A stretch of 64,000 bases of DNA from UBA4744 sp963723165 (GTDB lineage Bacteria > Actinomycetota > Acidimicrobiia > Spongiisociales > UBA4744). The position numbers and the translations under genes are program-made. Location: assembly GCA_963723165.1 (NCBI GenBank), contig CAVRPP010000007.1:124001-188000 (forward strand). Reading direction: 5' to 3'. Positions 53,342 through 61,161 of this stretch are shown piece by piece; positions within the stretch are counted from its first letter, which is position 1; each line of letters begins with the position of its first letter. The notes under the pieces were generated by a model. It ran no database searches and was not told the DNA's origin. It saw only the letters and a program-made list of their open reading frames with translations.

Positions 53342-53388
53342 CGGGCAGGTTCTGTTTGGCTTCCCCTCCACGCTGAGCGCCGAAACCC

Positions 53389-53721
53389 TCAGCCGGCCGT
53401 GACCTCTCCAAGAATTTTGCTCAGGACAGCGAGACGGTCGGGAACAGCCCGGTAGTACACCCAGCGTCCCCTCTTCTCCCGCTCGACGAGGCCGGCCTCG
53501 AAGAGCACCTTGAGGTGGTGGCTGACCGTCGGCTGCGATACCCCGATCGGTTCGACCAGATCGCAGGCGGCGCACGCTTCACCCATGCTGGCGATAACGC
53601 TGAGCAGTCGCAGACGGGCAGGGTCGCCGAGCACCCGGAACCACTCAGCCAGTTGGGCGGCCTGGGGCCTGTCGAGGGGTTCCGTCGCCAGGGGTGCGCA
53701 GCATTCGACGATCGGTTCCAT
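53389..53721 (-). CDS. ArsR/SmtB-family regulator
   Basis: A 110-residue winged-helix repressor. Cys pairs CC (near residue 6) and ACAACDLVEPI at the start of the recognition helix region resemble ArsR-type metal or metalloid sites. The DNA-binding core is PTVSHHLKVLFEAGLVEREKRGRWVYYRAV. It should release DNA on binding a thiophilic ion or oxyanion product. It is divergent from selD, with a symmetrical operator-like site between them (53738-53757). The start at 53721 is one of three close Met codons (also 53739, 53751). Confidence 0.85.
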   Translation of the reverse strand: MEPIVECCAPLATEPLDRPQAAQLAEWFRVLGDPARLRLLSVIASMGEACAACDLVEPIGVSQPTVSHHLKVLFEAGLVEREKRGRWVYYRAVPDRLAVLSKILGEVTAG

Positions 53722-53737
53722 CTTTCGATGATCCCAC

Positions 53738-53757
53738 ATATTGATGCTCATCGCTAT
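53738..53757. promoter_or_regulatory. Candidate ArsR/SmtB operator between arsR-like and selD
   Basis: ATAttGATGctCATCgcTAT is a 20-base dyad in which ATA/TAT and GATG/CATC pair exactly about a 2-base centre. The form matches SmtB-type operators (ATA..TGA..TCA..TAT). It lies 60-80 bases upstream of the selD start and just before the ArsR start, so the regulator may control both. Confidence 0.6.
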
Positions 53758-53818
53758 GACGACGGGCCGGTGATTGGAATGAATGTGGCAGACTGCCGAT
53801 CGGAAAGGAGGTGGTGTC

Positions 53819-54862
53819 ATGGCGGAGAAACTGACTGAGTTCTCGCACGGCAGCGGCTGAGCATGCAAGCTCGGTCCTGACGAGCTGGCGCAGGTCTTGC
53901 GCCCTTTGCACAACCATCCAACCACCCTCCACCCCGACCTGGTCGTAGGTTTGTCCTCCGGGGACGATGCCGGGGTCCTACGGCTGCCCGACGGACGCCT
54001 GATGGTGCAGACGGTTGACTACTTCACGCCGGTGGTCGACGACCCTGGCGATTGGGGCCGGATCGCCGCGGCCAATGCACTGTCCGATGTCTACGCCATG
54101 GGAGGGACGCCATCAACCGCTCTGCAGCTGATCGGTTGGCCCCGCGGGACGCTGTCCTTTGATCTGCTCGGTGAGGTGATTCTCGGTGGAATCGGCAAAC
54201 TCGAGGAAGCCGGCTGTCTGCTGATCGGTGGCCACTCGATCGATTCCCCCGAACCAACATACGGCTTTGCGGTCACCGGATTTGTCGAACCGGATCATCT
54301 CACTACCAACGGGGGAGCCCGTACCGGCGACCGCCTCGTCCTCACCAAGCCGATCGGTACCGGGATCATTTCGACCGCCATCAAGAACCACAAGGCCAAT
54401 CCCGGGATGATCGTTGAAGCGATCAGCGTCATGGCAGAGCTCAATGCGGGGGCGGCCCGGGCAATGTCCGCCGTGGGTGTCAACGGGGCGACGGACGTGA
54501 CGGGCTTCGGGCTGCTCGGCCACCTCGGAGAGATGGTGGCCGCCAGCGGAGTGGCCGCAATCATCCGGCACGCCGCCGTGCCGCTGATCGACGGCGTACG
54601 CGACCTGGCCCTGGCCGGTGTGGTCCCTGGAGGCACGGCACGGAACCTGGTTGCTGTGGAACGGTTTACCGATTTCGGGAACCTCAACGCGGCCGATCAG
54701 CTGATCCTGGCCGACGCTCAGACCAGTGGCGGCCTCCTGATTTCGGTGGCCGCCGACCGGACCCGCGATCTGGTCGAAGCACTGACCAGCGAGGGGACGA
54801 GAACCGCGGCCGTCGTTGGCGAGATTACCGGGGATCAACCCGGCACGATCGCCGTCCGCTAG
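53819..54862 (+). CDS. selD: Selenide, water dikinase (SelD), itself a selenoprotein
   Basis: A 347-residue enzyme that makes selenophosphate from selenide and ATP, the selenium donor for Sec and seleno-tRNA. The gene reads MAEKLTEFSHGSG-UGA-ACKLGPDEL; the UGA (53858-53860, residue 14) is exactly where E. coli has catalytic Cys in SHGAGCGCK. The downstream GSGDDAGV-like loop (GLSSGDDAGVL), DVYAMGGTP, GGHSIDSPEP and TDVTGFGLLGHLGE are classic. AAAGGAGGTG six to seven bases before the ATG fixes the start. Automatic callers would begin at 53897 and lose the active site. It is divergent from the ArsR gene; the transporter follows by seven bases. Confidence 0.95.
53868..53886 (+). promoter_or_regulatory. 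Putative bacterial SECIS element (selD)
   Basis: agctcg pairs with cgagct (six perfect pairs) around the 7-base loop gtcctga, whose first base is G. The loop G is 14 bases after the end of the UGA, slightly nearer than the published 16-37 range when counted that way. Confidence 0.65.
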
Positions 54863-54869
54863 GGGACTG

Positions 54870-56069
54870 ATGGGACAGGACACCGGGCCGGGGTTTGGCA
54901 GGCAAACGTGGGCACTGACCGTCGCAATTGCATTCGTGATGACGGGAGTGAGCCTGGTGGCCCCGATCATTCCGCTCTACGCCCTCGAGTTCGGCGTGAG
55001 TTATACCGCCGCCGGTGCCTTGATCACCGGGTTCGCCCTTGCCCGGCTCATGTTCAGCCTTCTGGGCGGCGTGGCCGGTGATCGGTATGGAGCCAGGCGA
55101 ATCGCCGTCGGGGGCGCCCTCCTGCTGACCGTTTCGAGCGTGACTGCCGCCCTGGCCCCCTCATATGCGGCGCTCCTCGCTTCGCGCTTCGTCGAGGGGA
55201 TGGGATCCGCAATTCTGGCAACGACCGCCGCACAGTATCTGGTTCAGACGACCCCGAAGCCGCGTTTGGGTCGCACCATGGCGCTGTATCAGACCGGCCT
55301 GCTGATCGGGGTTGCCATCGGTCCCTTCATCGGTGGTCGCCTGGCCGAACTAGGAGACTTCCGGACGCCCTTCTGGGCGTACGCCGCCCTCGGGCTCGTG
55401 GTGGCCGTGCTGGTGACGGTGTTCATCACCGATCTGCCCCCGTCCGGCAAGACCGCGGGTGAGTCGTTCCGGGCAACCGGGGACATTCTCAAGATGCCCT
55501 CATTCCGGGTCATCCTCTTTGTGGCGTTCTCGCTCTTCATCATGCGAGGAGGTGCCCGGATCACCCTCATTCCGCTTTTCGGCAGTGAGGTCGTCGGCCT
55601 GACCCCTTCTCAGATTGGAGACGTGCTGTCTATCTCGGCCGTCACCAATCTGTTGATCGTCAATCCGGGTGGGCAACTCGTTGATCGCATCGGTCGCAAG
55701 CCGGTCGCCATCGTGGGTCTCGTCCTGGCCGGTGTGGCCACTGCCGCATACGGCTTTTTCGAGACGTATGGTTCACTGCTCGTCGTGTCGGGATTGTTCG
55801 GGCTCACCTCTGGACTGGCGTCGATCCCGCCCCCGACCATGGTCGGGGACCTGGCGCCGGCAGGAGCCGAAGGTTCGGCCGTCGGCTTGTACCGCACTTC
55901 GGGCGATTTGGGTTTCATCGTTGGGCCAATCGTCATGGGAGTCGTGGCCGACGCCGGAGCCTTCGCGACCGGGTTCATCATCAGCGGCGTGTTGTTGGGC
56001 CTGGCCGCCCTGGCGCTGACCAGGATTCCCGAGACTCGCCACCGGTCCGGTACCGTGAAAACGACATGA
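54870..56069 (+). CDS. Major facilitator superfamily transporter
   Basis: A 399-residue protein with 12 predicted helices in two halves. It has the MFS motif GVAGDRYGARRIAVGGALLL between helices 2 and 3 and its repeat GGQLVDRIGRKPVAIVGLVLAG in the second half. It resembles drug-efflux or sugar exporters; the substrate is unknown. It starts seven bases after selD, so it may be cotranscribed and could move a selenium or metalloid compound, but this is inference. The stop overlaps the next gene by ATGA. Confidence 0.88.
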   Translation: MGQDTGPGFGRQTWALTVAIAFVMTGVSLVAPIIPLYALEFGVSYTAAGALITGFALARLMFSLLGGVAGDRYGARRIAVGGALLLTVSSVTAALAPSYAALLASRFVEGMGSAILATTAAQYLVQTTPKPRLGRTMALYQTGLLIGVAIGPFIGGRLAELGDFRTPFWAYAALGLVVAVLVTVFITDLPPSGKTAGESFRATGDILKMPSFRVILFVAFSLFIMRGGARITLIPLFGSEVVGLTPSQIGDVLSISAVTNLLIVNPGGQLVDRIGRKPVAIVGLVLAGVATAAYGFFETYGSLLVVSGLFGLTSGLASIPPPTMVGDLAPAGAEGSAVGLYRTSGDLGFIVGPIVMGVVADAGAFATGFIISGVLLGLAALALTRIPETRHRSGTVKTT

Positions 56070-56497
56070 CCGACCGGGAACGCCTCGAGAAGATCGCCGG
56101 CGCCCTTTCGATCGGCCGGGTGGAGCGTCATGTCTTCCTATGCGCCCAACAATCGACGCCGCGCTGCTCGACGGCGGCGGAAAGCGGAGAGGCCTGGACG
56201 TATTTGAAGAACCGGCTCAAAGAACTGGACCTCACCAGTCCTCCTCCTCACTGGCGCGGTGATTTCACGGTCGATCCGCCGACGACGGCTCCGGGCGTTG
56301 GCAAGGTGTTGAGGAGCAAAGTGGACTGCTTCCGCGTCTGCGAACAAGGCCCCATTGCGGTCGTGTATCCCGATGGGGTGTGGTATCACTCGGTCGACGT
56401 CAACGTCATGGAGAGAATCATCCAGGAGCACCTCATCGGCGGATCGCCGGTCACCGAGTATGTGTTTGCCACCGGTCGGCTTGGACAGATGGATTGA
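56066..56497 (+). CDS. Thioredoxin-fold (2Fe-2S) ferredoxin-like protein
   Basis: A 143-residue protein with the four-Cys pattern of thioredoxin-like [2Fe-2S] ferredoxins: VFLCAQQSTPRCS (Cys pair) then KVDCFRVCEQGPIAVVYP (Cys pair), ending with YPDGVWYHSVDVNVMERIIQEHL. These carry single electrons; the partner is unknown. It is translationally coupled by ATGA to the transporter, and a hydrolase follows after 10 bases, making a four-gene unit selD-MFS-ferredoxin-hydrolase. Confidence 0.85.
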   Translation: MTDRERLEKIAGALSIGRVERHVFLCAQQSTPRCSTAAESGEAWTYLKNRLKELDLTSPPPHWRGDFTVDPPTTAPGVGKVLRSKVDCFRVCEQGPIAVVYPDGVWYHSVDVNVMERIIQEHLIGGSPVTEYVFATGRLGQMD

Positions 56498-56507
56498 GGA
56501 GACCGTC

Positions 56508-57440
56508 ATGAACACATTTTGGAAATGGGCAGTGGGCGCAGCGGCCTTTTGGAGGCTGTTCGGGCCGGAACCCGGCCACCGATATAGCACCAAGCAGGAG
56601 CACCCGCTGCGGGTGCCTGGACGCACAGTGTTCGTGGGCGACCGGGAATTCTTCCTCCGGGAAGCCGGGCCGATCGACGGTCCGCCTCTGGTCCTCATTC
56701 ACGGTCTCGGCAACAACTCTTTGGAGAATTGGTACGAGTTGATCAAACGGCTCCAGCATCGGTACCGGCTGATTGCCGTCGACATGCGCAATCACGGCAA
56801 GAGTGACAAACCGCGGGAACGTTTCGAAATCGGCCGGATGGCAGACGAGGTCGCCGCCATGATGGACGCGGTCGGTATCGACCGGGCGGCGGTGGCCGGG
56901 TTCTCGATGGGGGGCATGATCGCCCAGGAATTGGCTCACCGCCACCCGCACCGGGTGTCACGGATGGTGCTGATGGGAACTACCGCACACCACGCCCGCT
57001 TGCGTCGGGAAGTTGGCTGGCTCGGGTTCGTCTTCGGACGGGCTCTGGAGCGTTTGACCGGCAAGGCCCTTTCGCTCTTCACCTACCGGTACATGATCCT
57101 GACGGGCGCCGTTCCGGCCCGGTACGACCGGTGGTACCGGGAGACAACTCTCGATCGGGACGCCGATCTCTACTACGCGGCTGCCTTCGCGGTCATCAGC
57201 TTCGATAGCCGCGATTGGGTCGGCCGCTTGGACGTACCGGCGCTGGTGATCATTTCGGTGAAAGATCAACTGGTCCCCGTCTCATGGCAATACGACCTGG
57301 CCGGGAGGTTGAAAGACGCCCAAGTTGTCGAACTGGTCGACGGCGGTCACGAGCATCCCTGGACACACGCCGACCGTATCGCCACGGCCATCGACAAGTT
57401 CGTCGGCGGACCGAACCTGCGGGTGGTCGAAGCGTCCTGA
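56508..57440 (+). CDS. Alpha/beta hydrolase
   Basis: A 310-residue hydrolase. It has LVLIHGLGNNSLENW (oxyanion HG), the nucleophile elbow GFSMGG, the acid region ISVKDQLVPVSW and the catalytic His in VDGGHEHPWTH. The N-terminus (WKWAVGAAAFWRLFG) looks like a weak membrane anchor. Substrate unknown. GAGGAGA is seven bases before the ATG. A CAGTTGT-type repeat follows the gene. Confidence 0.85.
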   Translation: MNTFWKWAVGAAAFWRLFGPEPGHRYSTKQEHPLRVPGRTVFVGDREFFLREAGPIDGPPLVLIHGLGNNSLENWYELIKRLQHRYRLIAVDMRNHGKSDKPRERFEIGRMADEVAAMMDAVGIDRAAVAGFSMGGMIAQELAHRHPHRVSRMVLMGTTAHHARLRREVGWLGFVFGRALERLTGKALSLFTYRYMILTGAVPARYDRWYRETTLDRDADLYYAAAFAVISFDSRDWVGRLDVPALVIISVKDQLVPVSWQYDLAGRLKDAQVVELVDGGHEHPWTHADRIATAIDKFVGGPNLRVVEAS

Positions 57441-57471
57441 GTTGCCGGCTAGCGGCGTCCAGTCGGCCGAC

Positions 57472-57506
57472 CGACTGACGACTGATAACTGACAACTGAT
57501 AACTGG
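57472..57506. repeat. ACTGATA/ACTGACA tandem repeat
   Basis: Four to five head-to-tail copies of a 7-8 base unit (actgacg, actgataactgacaactg...). It is the reverse complement of the unit at 3561-3580. It lies between the hydrolase stop and the thioesterase gene. Confidence 0.6.
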
Positions 57507-57537
57507 AACTTCGAACCAACCCTGCCATCATGGACCC

Positions 57538-58017
57538 ATGACCGCTCCGCCGGCGATCCAGGAAACGTACCCGGAGGACGTGGCGCACTGCTACGGGTGT
57601 GGCCGCCTGAACGAACACGGCTATCAGATCAAAACCCGGGCACACGGGGAAGGGACCATAACCGGGTTCGTCCCGGAGAGTTTTCACACAGCCATACCCG
57701 GGTACATCTACGGGGGGCTGATCGCGAGTCTCATCGACTGCCATTCCACGGGGTCGGCCGCAATCTTCTCGATGCAGGACGCGGGCCTAGAGATCGGTAG
57801 CGAACCATCTCCTCGCTTCCTGACCGCCCACCTCGAGGTCGACTACCTCGAACCGACGCCCTTGGCTCGGGTCACGCTGATCGGCAAAGCGATCGAAGTG
57901 AAAGATCGCAAGATCACCGTCGTAACCGAATTCGTCGTCGACGGCGAGGTGACGGCCCGCGGGTACGCGGTCTTGGTCAAGATGCCAGAAGGGATGATCG
58001 AGGCCATGTCCGATTAG
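57538..58017 (+). CDS. Hotdog-fold thioesterase, PaaI-like
   Basis: A 159-residue protein of the hotdog fold. AHCYGCGRLNEHGYQIK is followed by PGYIYGGLIASLIDCHSTGSA, the helix with the GG-x-x-x-x-x-D catalytic pattern, and by FLTAHLEVDYLEPTPLA and VVTEFVVDGEVTARGYAVLV. Such enzymes hydrolyse acyl-CoA thioesters. The CYGCG start is seen in many actinobacterial members. It could work with the acyl-CoA dehydrogenase downstream. Confidence 0.85.
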   Translation: MTAPPAIQETYPEDVAHCYGCGRLNEHGYQIKTRAHGEGTITGFVPESFHTAIPGYIYGGLIASLIDCHSTGSAAIFSMQDAGLEIGSEPSPRFLTAHLEVDYLEPTPLARVTLIGKAIEVKDRKITVVTEFVVDGEVTARGYAVLVKMPEGMIEAMSD

Positions 58018-58048
58018 TCGGCGGTGAACGGTCGGCTACCGTCAGGGT

Positions 58049-58582
58049 ATGTCGATGCCTCCTGTGCTGCTTTCCACGGAACAGATCGACGAACGGGTAG
58101 GCGCCCTTGCCGCGGAGATCGACGCTGCGTACGCAGGTGCGGGACGGTTGGTTCTGATCGGGGTGCTCAAAGGGTCGTTCATCTTCCTTTCCGATCTGGC
58201 GCGGAAACTGACGATTCCCCATCGTGTGGAATTCATTGCCGTGTCCAGTTACGGCGCCAAGGAGAGCGAAGCTGCCGATCCGGTTCGTCTGCTCATGGAT
58301 GTCCGCCACGCCATCGACGGCGAGCATGTGCTGATCGTCGAAGACATCGTCGACACGGGCCACACGCTCGCCTATCTCCGGCGCCTGTTCGAAGTGCGCG
58401 GTCCCGCCTCGCTCAAGATCTGCACGATGCTGCACAAGCCGGATCGCACGGAGCAGGAGGTTGGTCTCGACTTTCTCGGGTTCACCATCCCCGATGTCTG
58501 GGTCGTCGGCTATGGACTCGACTACGCAGAGCGTTACCGGACCCTTCCCTACATTGGTGAGCTTCCGCCGGAGATGCGCTGA
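58049..58582 (+). CDS. hpt: Hypoxanthine phosphoribosyltransferase
   Basis: A 177-residue purine salvage enzyme that attaches phosphoribosyl from PRPP to hypoxanthine or guanine. It has LIGVLKGSFIFLSDLARKL, the PRPP loop VLIVEDIVDTGHTL, and the base-binding end PDVWVVGYGLDYAERYR. Length fits. It follows the thioesterase gene by 31 bases on the same strand. Confidence 0.95.
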   Translation: MSMPPVLLSTEQIDERVGALAAEIDAAYAGAGRLVLIGVLKGSFIFLSDLARKLTIPHRVEFIAVSSYGAKESEAADPVRLLMDVRHAIDGEHVLIVEDIVDTGHTLAYLRRLFEVRGPASLKICTMLHKPDRTEQEVGLDFLGFTIPDVWVVGYGLDYAERYRTLPYIGELPPEMR

Positions 58583-58629
58583 CGGCGGCCCCGGCATCGT
58601 CGGTACATGACCCTTCTATCCTGTAAATC

Positions 58630-60420
58630 ATGAGCATCTACGACGCCCCCCTTCGTGACATCACCTTCACCCTCGAGCACCTGGCCGGTCTTCCCGAGCT
58701 CACCACGTGGGAGCAGTTTTCGCATGCCGATTCCGACATGCTCTATGGAGCCCTCGATGAGGCAGGGCGGTTTATCGGCGAGGTCATCGCCCCGACCAAC
58801 GTGATCGGAGATCAGACCGGGAGCAAGCTCAACGACGACGGAACCGTGACCACCCCTCCGGGTTTCAGGGAGGCCTACGCGCGCTTCGTCGACTCCGGAT
58901 GGGGCACGCTTCCCTTCCCGAGCGCATACGGGGGACAGGACCTCCCCTGGGTGGTGGGGATCGCGGTGGTCGAGATGCTCAAATCCGCCAACATGGCCTG
59001 GTCACTCTGTCCGATGCTGACCCAAAGTGCAATCGATGCTCTCATCCATCACGGCAGTCCCGAACAGCAGGCGACCTACCTGGAGAAACTGGTGACCGGC
59101 GAATGGACCGGCACGATGCTGCTCACCGAACCTGAGGCCGGATCCGACGTAGGAGCACTCCGGGCGAAAGCGACTCCGGACGGGGACGGCACGTGGCGCA
59201 TCACCGGATCAAAGATCTTCATCACCTGGGGTGAGCACGACGTCGCCGACAACATCATCCACATGGTGCTGGCCCGCACCCCCGGCGCCCCGCCCGGAAC
59301 GAGAGGCATATCCCTGTTCATCGTCCCCAAATACCTCGTGAACACAGACGGGAGCATGGGAGACCGCAACGACATCAAGACCGTTTCCCTCGAGCACAAG
59401 ATCGGCATTCACGGCAGCCCCACCTGCGTGATGTCCATGGGAGATGAGGGAGAAGGGGCGGTCGGATACCTCATCGGAGAAGAGAACCGGGGCATGGCCT
59501 ACATGTTCACGATGATGAATAACGCCCGTCTGGCCGTCGGGGTTGAAGGTCTGTCGATTTCCGAGCGGGCCTATCAGCAGGCGCTCGAGTTCGCCCAGGT
59601 GCGCCGACAAGGGCGGGCGATTGGAGCCCCAAAAACCGAGAGTTCGCTCATCATCGAACACCCTGATATCCGTCGCATGCTGATGACCATGAAGGCAAAC
59701 ATCGAGGCGATGCGCGGGTTGATATACCTGACGGCCGGCTCGATCGACCGGTCAAGGCACCACCCCGACGAGGCGGAACGGGTTCGACACGAGGAGTTGT
59801 TGGCTCTGCTGACTCCTGTCGCCAAGGCCTGGCCCACCGATCGCGGCGTCGAGATGACCTCGCTCGGAATTCAGATCCACGGTGGGATGGGATACGTGGA
59901 GGAGACCGGAGCCGCCCAGCACTGGCGCGACTCGCGCATCGCTCCGATTTATGAAGGAACCAACGGGATCCAGGCCATAGACCTGGTTTTGCGCAAGCTC
60001 CCTTTGCGCAAAGGTGATGTAGCCCGGGAGTTGTTCGCAAAGATGGCGAGCCTGGATGCCGATCTCGAGACCGCAGGCGAAGACTTCGTTTCGATGCGCG
60101 CTTCGCTCGCCACAGGGCTGGACGCTCTCGAAAGGTCCACAGAGTGGTTGTTGAGTTGTGAGGACCCCAACGATGCTCTCGCTGGAGCGACCCCGTACCT
60201 GGAGCTGTTCGGGACTGTGACGGGGGGATGGCTGTTGGCTAAGGGGGCCGTCGCAGCGTCCAAAGCGCTCGAGGAGAATGACGACCCGTTCCTGCGGGCC
60301 AAGTTCACAACGGCCCATTTCTATTGCACTCAATTGCTGCCGCGTGCCGTTGGGCTGGCCCCTTCGGTGATGGCCGGTGCGGCTGATCTCTTCGAAATCG
60401 GCCCCGAATCGCTCACCTAG
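58630..60420 (+). CDS. Acyl-CoA dehydrogenase
   Basis: A 596-residue FAD enzyme that desaturates acyl-CoA and passes electrons to ETF. Motifs are MLLTEPEAGSDVGALRAKA, the FIVPKYLVNTDGSMG insertion and the catalytic-base segment APIYEGTNGIQAIDL, whose Glu is conserved in this long subfamily with an extra C-terminal domain. The size class (about 600 residues) resembles FadE5/medium-chain-type enzymes. The FadF-like oxidoreductase at 8.2 kb could accept its electrons. It has its own good start at ATG 58630. Confidence 0.93.
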   Translation: MSIYDAPLRDITFTLEHLAGLPELTTWEQFSHADSDMLYGALDEAGRFIGEVIAPTNVIGDQTGSKLNDDGTVTTPPGFREAYARFVDSGWGTLPFPSAYGGQDLPWVVGIAVVEMLKSANMAWSLCPMLTQSAIDALIHHGSPEQQATYLEKLVTGEWTGTMLLTEPEAGSDVGALRAKATPDGDGTWRITGSKIFITWGEHDVADNIIHMVLARTPGAPPGTRGISLFIVPKYLVNTDGSMGDRNDIKTVSLEHKIGIHGSPTCVMSMGDEGEGAVGYLIGEENRGMAYMFTMMNNARLAVGVEGLSISERAYQQALEFAQVRRQGRAIGAPKTESSLIIEHPDIRRMLMTMKANIEAMRGLIYLTAGSIDRSRHHPDEAERVRHEELLALLTPVAKAWPTDRGVEMTSLGIQIHGGMGYVEETGAAQHWRDSRIAPIYEGTNGIQAIDLVLRKLPLRKGDVARELFAKMASLDADLETAGEDFVSMRASLATGLDALERSTEWLLSCEDPNDALAGATPYLELFGTVTGGWLLAKGAVAASKALEENDDPFLRAKFTTAHFYCTQLLPRAVGLAPSVMAGAADLFEIGPESLT

Positions 60421-60678
60421 AGAAGAGTTTGCCGCCCACGCTCGGAGCGAACAGGCGAAATTGTCGGAGAGAGTGGCAAGGACGGTCCCGGTCCCGAGTG
60501 ACCACCCTCGGGTGCGGTGAGGTTATCTAGCCCGCTAGGTACGTGTCGATATCGGACACTCCGCTGATGGGGTCTTCTTGCTCGGCATCGGGTGATCTGC
60601 GTGCCTACGGATCGGAGGCAAACTGATCCGTGCCTTCTCGCTAGCATTCGCTCTGAGCGATCAACATCGGAGTGGAGA

Positions 60679-61101
60679 ATGGCCGAGGCGCTCATAATTG
60701 TGGGTGTGGCCGCCAATGTGGTGTTCTGGATCGTGATGATTCTCGCCCGTGGCCCCTCGATGGAGACTCGCCAGGTTGTCAAGTGGGGAATCCTCCTGGC
60801 GCTCCTGCCCGGCTTGGGTGTGCTCGGCTTGTTCTTGTATCGATCAGATAGCTATGGGTTGTTCTTTGTCGTGATGCTGGTCGCGCTGGTGGTTCTGGGC
60901 CTCGTACTCCTCGCTCGTGACCGCCACTCGATGGAGACTGGCCAGGTTGTCAAGTGGGCAATCCTCCTGGTGCTCCTTCCCGGCTTGGGTGTGCTCGGCT
61001 ACTTCTTCTGGCGGTTGGAAAACGCAATCCAGCGTGGCACTCCCGGCCGCCCGGACGAATCCGCGTCGTTCCTGCGAAGCCCTGGCTTCAAGGATAAGTA
61101 G
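60679..61101 (+). CDS. PLD_N-like membrane protein with internal duplication
   Basis: A 140-residue protein with about four membrane helices. The segment SMETxQVVKWxILLxLLPGLGVLGxFxxR occurs twice, at about residues 27-60 and 84-117, like the short PLDc_N domain (cardiolipin synthase N-terminal helix pair). The DNA is also duplicated (60757-60829 and 60928-61000). Function unknown. GGAG lies five bases before the ATG at 60679. Confidence 0.7.
   Translation: MAEALIIVGVAANVVFWIVMILARGPSMETRQVVKWGILLALLPGLGVLGLFLYRSDSYGLFFVVMLVALVVLGLVLLARDRHSMETGQVVKWAILLVLLPGLGVLGYFFWRLENAIQRGTPGRPDESASFLRSPGFKDK
60757..61000. repeat. 73-bp direct repeat within the PLD_N-like gene
   Basis: 60757-60829 and 60928-61000 share high identity at a 171-base (57-codon) offset, in frame. 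It points to a recent internal tandem duplication. Confidence 0.85.
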
Positions 61102-61161
61102 GGCGACGCCATCGAGGAGGTGACAGTTCAGCCGGCCACTCGGCGGACTGCCCACTCCTCG

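Noticed and set aside
53897..54862. SelD starting at the ATG-like codon at 53897
   Set aside because: It would remove the catalytic SHGSG-Sec-ACK region. The upstream ATG at 53819 has a strong ribosome site and family-matching residues.
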